Assembly: GCA_002342785.1 (NCBI GenBank)
Contig: DDQV01000131.1
Coordinates: 1-9,147 of the forward strand
Source of the DNA: Fusobacteriaceae bacterium UBA2433
Lineage (GTDB): Bacteria; Fusobacteriota; Fusobacteriia; Fusobacteriales; Fusobacteriaceae
DNA length: 9,147 bases
Direction: 5' to 3'
Shown here: positions 6,096-9,147 of the stretch, in pieces
Position numbering within the stretch: position 1 is the first letter of the stretch
Layout of the letters: every line of letters begins with the position of its first letter
The notes under the pieces: generated by a model
Database searches by the model: none
What the model was told of the DNA's origin: nothing
Seen by the model: only the letters and a program-made list of their open reading frames with translations
Translations under genes and position numbers: made by a program

Positions 6096-7130
6096 ATGAA
6101 GTCCAGGAGAAGTTATATAAATATAATTTATGAAGGGAAAGATATTACAGGTGATTTATCACCATACCTAAGAGGATTTACATACATAGATAATTTAGAT
6201 AAAGGTGATAATGTAACACTTAGTCTTACAGGGGATAAATGGATAAATGAATGGGCTATATTAAAAGGAGACAAAATAACAGTCGAGATAGGAGTTATTA
6301 ACTGGAGAAATGAAGGAGATAATAGAATCTTAAAATGTGGAACATTTACTATAGATGATCTATCTTTTTCAGGAATACCAGATACTATGAATATCTCAGG
6401 AACTTCTATAGATATAACTAAAGATCTAAAAGGAGTGAAAAAAGATAATACTTGGGAAAATATATCTTTAAAAGAAATAGCTCAAGAGATATCTAAAACT
6501 TATTCTATGGATCTATTCTATGACTGTACTGAAGAATTTATCTTTGATAAGGTAGATCAGATGAAAGAATCAGATTCAAGTTTACTAGCTAGGATATCAA
6601 AAGAACAAGGAATGATCCTAAAGATAACTATGGATAAAATTATTATTTTTGATGAAAAAAAATATGAAGATAAAGAAACAGTGATCACTTTTGATAAAAC
6701 TAATCTAATAAAATATGATCTTCAATGTGATGACTTAGAGGTCTATGATGCCTGTGAATTGACATTTTATGATCCTTTTTTAGGAGAGCTTTTAAAGAGT
6801 AAATATGAAGCTCCTATAAGTGAATTCTATAAAATAAAAACAGGGAAGATCTTATATGAAAATATAGATACAAAAGTAATTGGAAATACTAAAGAAGAAA
6901 AAGAAAAGTTTTTAAATGATCGAGCAAAAAAAATACTTAGAAGCAAGAACAAAAACGAAACAAAAATGAAAATATCTTATATGGGTGATCCAGAATATTT
7001 AGCAGGTATTACAACCAAAATTTTAGGATTTGGAAGGTATGATGGTGTGTATCTGATTACTTCAGTTACTCATGATGTTACTAAGAAATACACTTGTAGT
7101 TTAAATATGAGAAGGAGGTTAGGTTTTTAA
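6096..7130 (+). CDS. D: Baseplate hub protein gpD ('phage late control D')
   Basis: The 344-residue protein belongs to the gpD / VgrG-N-terminal (T4 gp27-like) family, which forms the trimeric hub linking tube and spike. It opens with a SYINIIYEGKDITGDLSPYLRGFTYID strand set and a GDKWINEWAILKGDKITVEIG segment. The DDLSFSGIPDTMNISGTSIDIT stretch then matches the usual 'd.i...gpPd.v.I.a.s...' pattern. A LKEIAQEIS helix is followed by VDQMKESDSSLLARISKEQGMILKI at about residues 151-175, the hallmark 'i.Q..esD..fL.rla.e.G...k...' motif. The C-terminal GDPEYLAGITTKILGFGRYDGVYLITSVTHDVTKKY region is also typical. It starts at ATG 6096 after GGAGGT (6087-6092) and ends in a TAATG junction with gpV. 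Slightly shorter than P2 gpD, it looks complete. Confidence 0.94.
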   Translation: MKSRRSYINIIYEGKDITGDLSPYLRGFTYIDNLDKGDNVTLSLTGDKWINEWAILKGDKITVEIGVINWRNEGDNRILKCGTFTIDDLSFSGIPDTMNISGTSIDITKDLKGVKKDNTWENISLKEIAQEISKTYSMDLFYDCTEEFIFDKVDQMKESDSSLLARISKEQGMILKITMDKIIIFDEKKYEDKETVITFDKTNLIKYDLQCDDLEVYDACELTFYDPFLGELLKSKYEAPISEFYKIKTGKILYENIDTKVIGNTKEEKEKFLNDRAKKILRSKNKNETKMKISYMGDPEYLAGITTKILGFGRYDGVYLITSVTHDVTKKYTCSLNMRRRLGF

Positions 7131-7711
7131 TGGGATTTAGGTTTTTACAACTAGGGAAGATTTCTTCAGTAGATTACAAGAAATCTACAGCAAGGGTAGA
7201 ATTTGATGATACTCCTGGGATTATATCCAAACCTTTAAAAGTTTTAACAGACCACACAAATACAGAAAGAAATTATTCAATGCCTAGTATTGGAGAAAAT
7301 GCAGTTTGTATCTTTCTTCCTCATGCACCTAGTATGGGTTTTATATTAGGAAGCTATTCCAGTGAAAAAAATCTTCCAGAAGATAGTGGAAAGATGAAAT
7401 ATATCATTTTTCCCGATGGAACTAAGATCAAATACAACTTTGAAACACATCTACTAGAAATAGATTGTGTAGGAGATGTATATATAAAGGGAGCTAATAA
7501 CGTAAATATATCTTCTAAAAATATAGTAATTACTACTGATAAATTAACTATCAATTCAAAAGCTACTTCTATTATAGGAACTTCATTAAATATAGATGCA
7601 ACAACAACAGCTAAAGAAGTAGAAGTAACAAAACTTACTACTCCTAAAGGAGATATAGATCTTCATAAACATAAAGATGCAGAAAATAGATTAACTACAG
7701 TACCAATATAA
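7130..7711 (+). CDS. V: Baseplate assembly / spike protein gpV
   Basis: The 193-residue protein is the membrane-piercing spike at the tip of the tail. Residues of about 1-80 form the OB-fold with the LGKISSVDYKKSTARVEFDD opening, the SMPSIGENAVCIFLPHAP segment and a GFILGSYSSEKN strand. This corresponds to the family's 'G.v..vd....rvrv...' and 'p.vGe.V.vl.p.g....g.vlG' patterns. After DGTKIKYN come repeated short beta strands (LLEIDCVGDVYIKG, NVNISSKNIVITTDKLTINSKATSIIG, LNIDATTTA), suited to a triple-stranded beta-helix. Near the end, DLHKHKD carries an H-x-H pair (H179, H181) where spike proteins bind a metal ion at the apex. AAGGAGGT (7112-7119) is 10 nt before the ATG, and the start overlaps the gpD stop by one base. 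Confidence 0.92.
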   Translation: MGFRFLQLGKISSVDYKKSTARVEFDDTPGIISKPLKVLTDHTNTERNYSMPSIGENAVCIFLPHAPSMGFILGSYSSEKNLPEDSGKMKYIIFPDGTKIKYNFETHLLEIDCVGDVYIKGANNVNISSKNIVITTDKLTINSKATSIIGTSLNIDATTTAKEVEVTKLTTPKGDIDLHKHKDAENRLTTVPI

Positions 7712-7736
7712 AAAGGCAAGAAAAATTCCTGCCTTT
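7712..7736. terminator. Hairpin just after the spike gene, possible bidirectional terminator
   Basis: AAAGGCA (7712-7718) pairs with TGCCTTT (7730-7736). A further GAA/TTC pairing (7720-7722 with 7726-7728) continues beyond a single A/C mismatch, leaving an AAA loop. It begins at the gpV stop codon. On the + strand only three T residues follow the GC part before AAC, so it is weak. On the - strand the stem ends in TTTTTAT, a better U-tract, so it may block antisense reading into the operon. Confidence 0.55.
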
Positions 7737-7741
7737 AACAA

Positions 7742-7774
7742 ACAATTTTGAAGCATTGAATGTTTAAAAATTGT
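7742..7774. repeat. Near-perfect long hairpin in the V-U gap
   Basis: ACAATTTT (7742-7749) is the exact reverse complement of AAAATTGT (7767-7774). Inside, AAGCAT (7751-7756) pairs with ATGTTT (7760-7765), including one G-T wobble, around a TGA loop; a single G/A mismatch separates the two helices. The whole 33 bases can fold on themselves. No T-tract follows, so a simple terminator is unlikely. An mRNA stability or processing element, or an operator-like palindrome, is possible. The remainder, 7775-7840, is AT-rich with no clear promoter. Confidence 0.6.
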
Positions 7775-7842
7775 AACTTTAAATTATCAAAAAGTCAAAT
7801 ATACAGTTAATATTTTATGTCTGAGGTTTTTTATTGAAAAAT

Positions 7843-7849
7843 GAGGTGA
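7843..7849 (+). promoter_or_regulatory. Ribosome binding site deciding the ATG start of gpU
   Basis: GAGGTGA lies 5 nt before ATG 7855. An in-frame TTG at 7834 would add seven residues (MKNEVIV) and has its own GAGG at 7823-7826, but family members begin at the MIGKLGD sequence encoded from 7855. Confidence 0.7.
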
Positions 7850-7854
7850 TAGTA

Positions 7855-8355
7855 ATGATAGGAAAACTAGGCGATATTTTATTTGAAGTTTCTTTTGATG
7901 GACAGAATAAAAAAATATTAAATTTTACTGACTTAAAATCAAGCGGTGGAGCTAATTACGAAAAACATACTAGAAAAGGACAAAAACCGGCTTTAGAATT
8001 TATAGATTTAGATACTGATATTCTTACTTTTAAAATGACTCTTAGAAGTGACTTTGGAGTAGATCCACAAGAACTTTTAGAAAAATTAAATAACTATAAA
8101 AATGTTGGAGAGACATTAAATTTCAATTTAGGAAATAATCCTATAGGTAGTGGTCAGTATGTAATTACTTCTTGTAATGCAGGATATGAATATATAACTA
8201 ATGGCGGAAAAATAAGAAAAATAGATGTTTCACTTACATTGGAAGAGTATGTAGAAATGATATATAAAAATACTGATATAGTAATAAAATCTAAAAAAAA
8301 AATTGAAAAAAAGATAGTCCATGAAGACTTTAATCAAGGATCTATATATAAGTAG
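7855..8355 (+). CDS. U: Tail protein gpU (P2 gpU family)
   Basis: From ATG 7855 the product has 166 residues and opens MIGKLGDILFEVSFDG, the characteristic start of P2 gpU-like tail proteins. The family pattern continues: a FTDLKSSGGANYEKHTRKGQKPALEFIDLD segment (around a conserved 'W..He...gkP.leF.G'), then ILTFKMTLRSDFGVDPQELLEKL, then a GNNPIGSGQYVITS strand, and finally KIRKIDVSLTLEEYVE. The last 30 residues are a lysine-rich tail, longer than I expect for the family and probably flexible. gpU is needed for P2 tail assembly and is thought to act at the tube/baseplate. In P2 and many relatives U follows the tape measure gene directly; here it sits after the spike gene and behind its own non-coding gap. 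Confidence 0.9.
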   Translation: MIGKLGDILFEVSFDGQNKKILNFTDLKSSGGANYEKHTRKGQKPALEFIDLDTDILTFKMTLRSDFGVDPQELLEKLNNYKNVGETLNFNLGNNPIGSGQYVITSCNAGYEYITNGGKIRKIDVSLTLEEYVEMIYKNTDIVIKSKKKIEKKIVHEDFNQGSIYK

Positions 8356-8369
8356 GGATGGTAAATAAA

Positions 8370-8669
8370 ATGATATATATATTAGAACCACAAAATATAG
8401 TTAATCTAAAAGCTACTGGAGTGGAAAGAATCTTACAAAATGGTAGAAATATTCTTTCAGTGATAATAGGTGAGGTTGTTTTAGCCAGAGGAATAGGTAT
8501 AGATGGAAATATAGTGGACTCACCATTAAATAGAAGTGCAACTTTAATGAATATACAGACCCAATTTAAAAAATATGAGCCTAGATTAAAAGTTCATAAA
8601 GTTACATATATAACAGATCATCAAAATGGTACTTTAAAACCAATTATGGAGGTGAGTATAGTTGAATGA
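8370..8669 (+). CDS. W: Baseplate wedge protein gpW (T4 gp25-like)
   Basis: The product has 99 residues from ATG 8370, or 103 from ATG 8358. I prefer 8370 because a Shine-Dalgarno-like GGGATGG (8355-8361) is correctly spaced for it, whereas 8358 has no spacer after its purine run. The sequence follows the GPW/gp25 family: a VERILQNGRNILSVIIGEVVLARGIGIDGNIVDSPLN segment matches 'i..il.T..GE.pl.r.fGid...id.P', and a helix QTQFKKYEPRLKVHKVTY matches 'i..ai..yEpRi.v..v'. The last strands are LKPIMEVSIVE. gp25-like proteins form the core wedge of every contractile baseplate and help start sheath assembly. The TGA stop (8667-8669) overlaps the next gene by 8 nt. Confidence 0.92.
   Translation: MIYILEPQNIVNLKATGVERILQNGRNILSVIIGEVVLARGIGIDGNIVDSPLNRSATLMNIQTQFKKYEPRLKVHKVTYITDHQNGTLKPIMEVSIVE
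8648..8656 (+). promoter_or_regulatory. Ribosome binding site deciding the TTG start of gpJ
   Basis: GGAGGTGAG lies 5 nt upstream of TTG 8662. The only nearby ATG (8666) is out of frame and hits TAA at once, so TTG is the start. Confidence 0.78.
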
Positions 8670-9147
8670 TTTAAATATACATAATGAAAGTTCTGAAGAG
8701 ATCCTCTCTAGAATGGTAAATAGATATGAAGAAATAAGCGGTGTTTCTCTAGGATTAGCAGATGAAAGAAGATGGATCTTACAGTCAGTAGCTTATGGTT
8801 TATTTATTAGGAATGAAACTACCAATGAAGGTCTTAAGATGAACCTTCTTAGGTACACAAAGGGAGAATATGCTACTGAGATGGGATATTTTACCGATAC
8901 AGAAAGATTAGAAGCTAAAAAAGCAAGTGTTCTTTTAAATTTTGAAATAGAAGAAGCAAAAGAACATCTTTTAGGAATTAATCCAGTAAGAGTTACACCA
9001 GGAAACAATAGATATTTTTTAACACCATATTTTGAGTTTAAACCAGGAGAAACCACTAAACAAATTATTGCCATTTGTACTGAAGAAGGAATAATTGGCA
9101 ATGGATATCTTCCAGGAGAAATCAACAAGATAGTTGACCCATTCCCA
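8662..9147 (+). CDS. J: Baseplate assembly protein gpJ (5' part, runs off the window)
   Basis: An open frame of 162 codons starts at TTG 8662 and is still open at the window end, so the product is truncated only by the window. After a short N-terminal helix it reads RMVNRYEEISGVSL, then DERRWILQSVAYGLFIRNETTNEGLKMNLLRYTKGEY, matching the helical start of Baseplate_J proteins ('...R..l.a.a.......n...k.nLL.yAtG..LD.lg'). It continues with ERLEAKKASVLLNFEI, PVRVTPGNNRYFL, and ends near residue 160 with GIIGNGYLPGEINKIVDPFP, the strongly conserved 'G..gNgy.pG.I..lvdp.py' motif. gpJ (T4 gp6-like) forms the wedge ring together with gpW. The gene is translationally coupled to W through an 8-nt overlap. 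gpI and the tail fibre genes would be expected next, outside the window. Confidence 0.92.
   Translation, partial: MNDLNIHNESSEEILSRMVNRYEEISGVSLGLADERRWILQSVAYGLFIRNETTNEGLKMNLLRYTKGEYATEMGYFTDTERLEAKKASVLLNFEIEEAKEHLLGINPVRVTPGNNRYFLTPYFEFKPGETTKQIIAICTEEGIIGNGYLPGEINKIVDPFP

Noticed and set aside
7354..7554. Minus-strand open frame opposite the spike gene
   Set aside because: It is antisense to the gpV beta-helix region with no Shine-Dalgarno and no recognisable protein features.
7771..7813. Possible promoter upstream of gpU (TTGTAA 7771-7776 with AATATA or TAATAT boxes)
   Set aside because: The spacing is wrong (about 21 bp or more), and the -35 candidate is part of the long hairpin arm.
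8793..9128. Minus-strand open frame of 111 codons near the right end
   Set aside because: The plus strand here encodes the convincing N-terminal part of gpJ, including its conserved GYLPGEINKIVDPFP segment; the antisense frame is a shadow.
1..9147. CRISPR array, tRNA, insertion sequence, attachment site or diversity-generating repeat
   Set aside because: On reading both strands I saw no direct-repeat series, cloverleaf, transposase, terminal repeats or template/variable repeat pair.

Overview
The window is a stretch of a contractile-tail (myovirus-type) morphogenesis operon, from a temperate phage, a prophage or a phage-derived tailocin. All convincing genes lie on the + strand. They are tightly packed and follow P2/Mu-like logic. 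The DNA is strongly AT-rich (roughly 30% GC by eye), with AGA/AGG as the usual arginine codons and A/T-ending codons throughout. The host is therefore a low-GC bacterium, with Fusobacteriota or Clostridia-like Firmicutes the most natural guesses, but nothing in the window fixes the genus. No integrase, repressor, capsid, lysis, tRNA, CRISPR, insertion-sequence or defence gene is visible.

Layout: 1-227 is the 3' end of a minor tail protein Z-like gene. 236-715 is a probable tail terminator/completion protein, and 725-1069 a small conserved protein of unknown role. 1066-2502 is the tail sheath and 2502-3017 the tail tube. 3018-3153 is a non-coding, hairpin-rich gap. 3154-3531 is a tail assembly chaperone whose reading continues by a -1 frameshift to 3674. 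3667-5892 is the tape measure protein. 5885-6094 is gpX (LysM-like), 6096-7130 gpD (baseplate hub, 'late control D'), and 7130-7711 gpV (baseplate spike). 7712-7854 is a second hairpin-rich gap. 7855-8355 is gpU, 8370-8669 gpW (gp25-like wedge), and 8662 to the window end the start of gpJ.

How the genes fit together: the sheath and tube polymerise around a length ruler (the tape measure). The tape measure is probably held soluble by the short and frameshifted forms of the chaperone. Polymerisation starts from a baseplate built of hub (D), spike (V), X, U and the wedge proteins W and J. The terminator and Z-like proteins cap the head-proximal end. Neighbouring genes are translationally coupled: TAATG or ATGA junctions for sheath, tube and spike, and 8-nt overlaps for the tape measure, gpX and gpJ, the last two with TTG starts.

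The most notable sequence-level finding is a canonical slippery heptamer, GGGTTTC at 3513-3519. It sits exactly where the -1 frame opens and gives a 51-residue extension that fills what would otherwise look like a 135-bp gap before the tape measure gene. The second point of interest is the pair of structured intergenic regions, the only real breaks in the operon. I do not see a wholly new biological system here; it is a recognisable contractile tail module with some hidden or unusual details.
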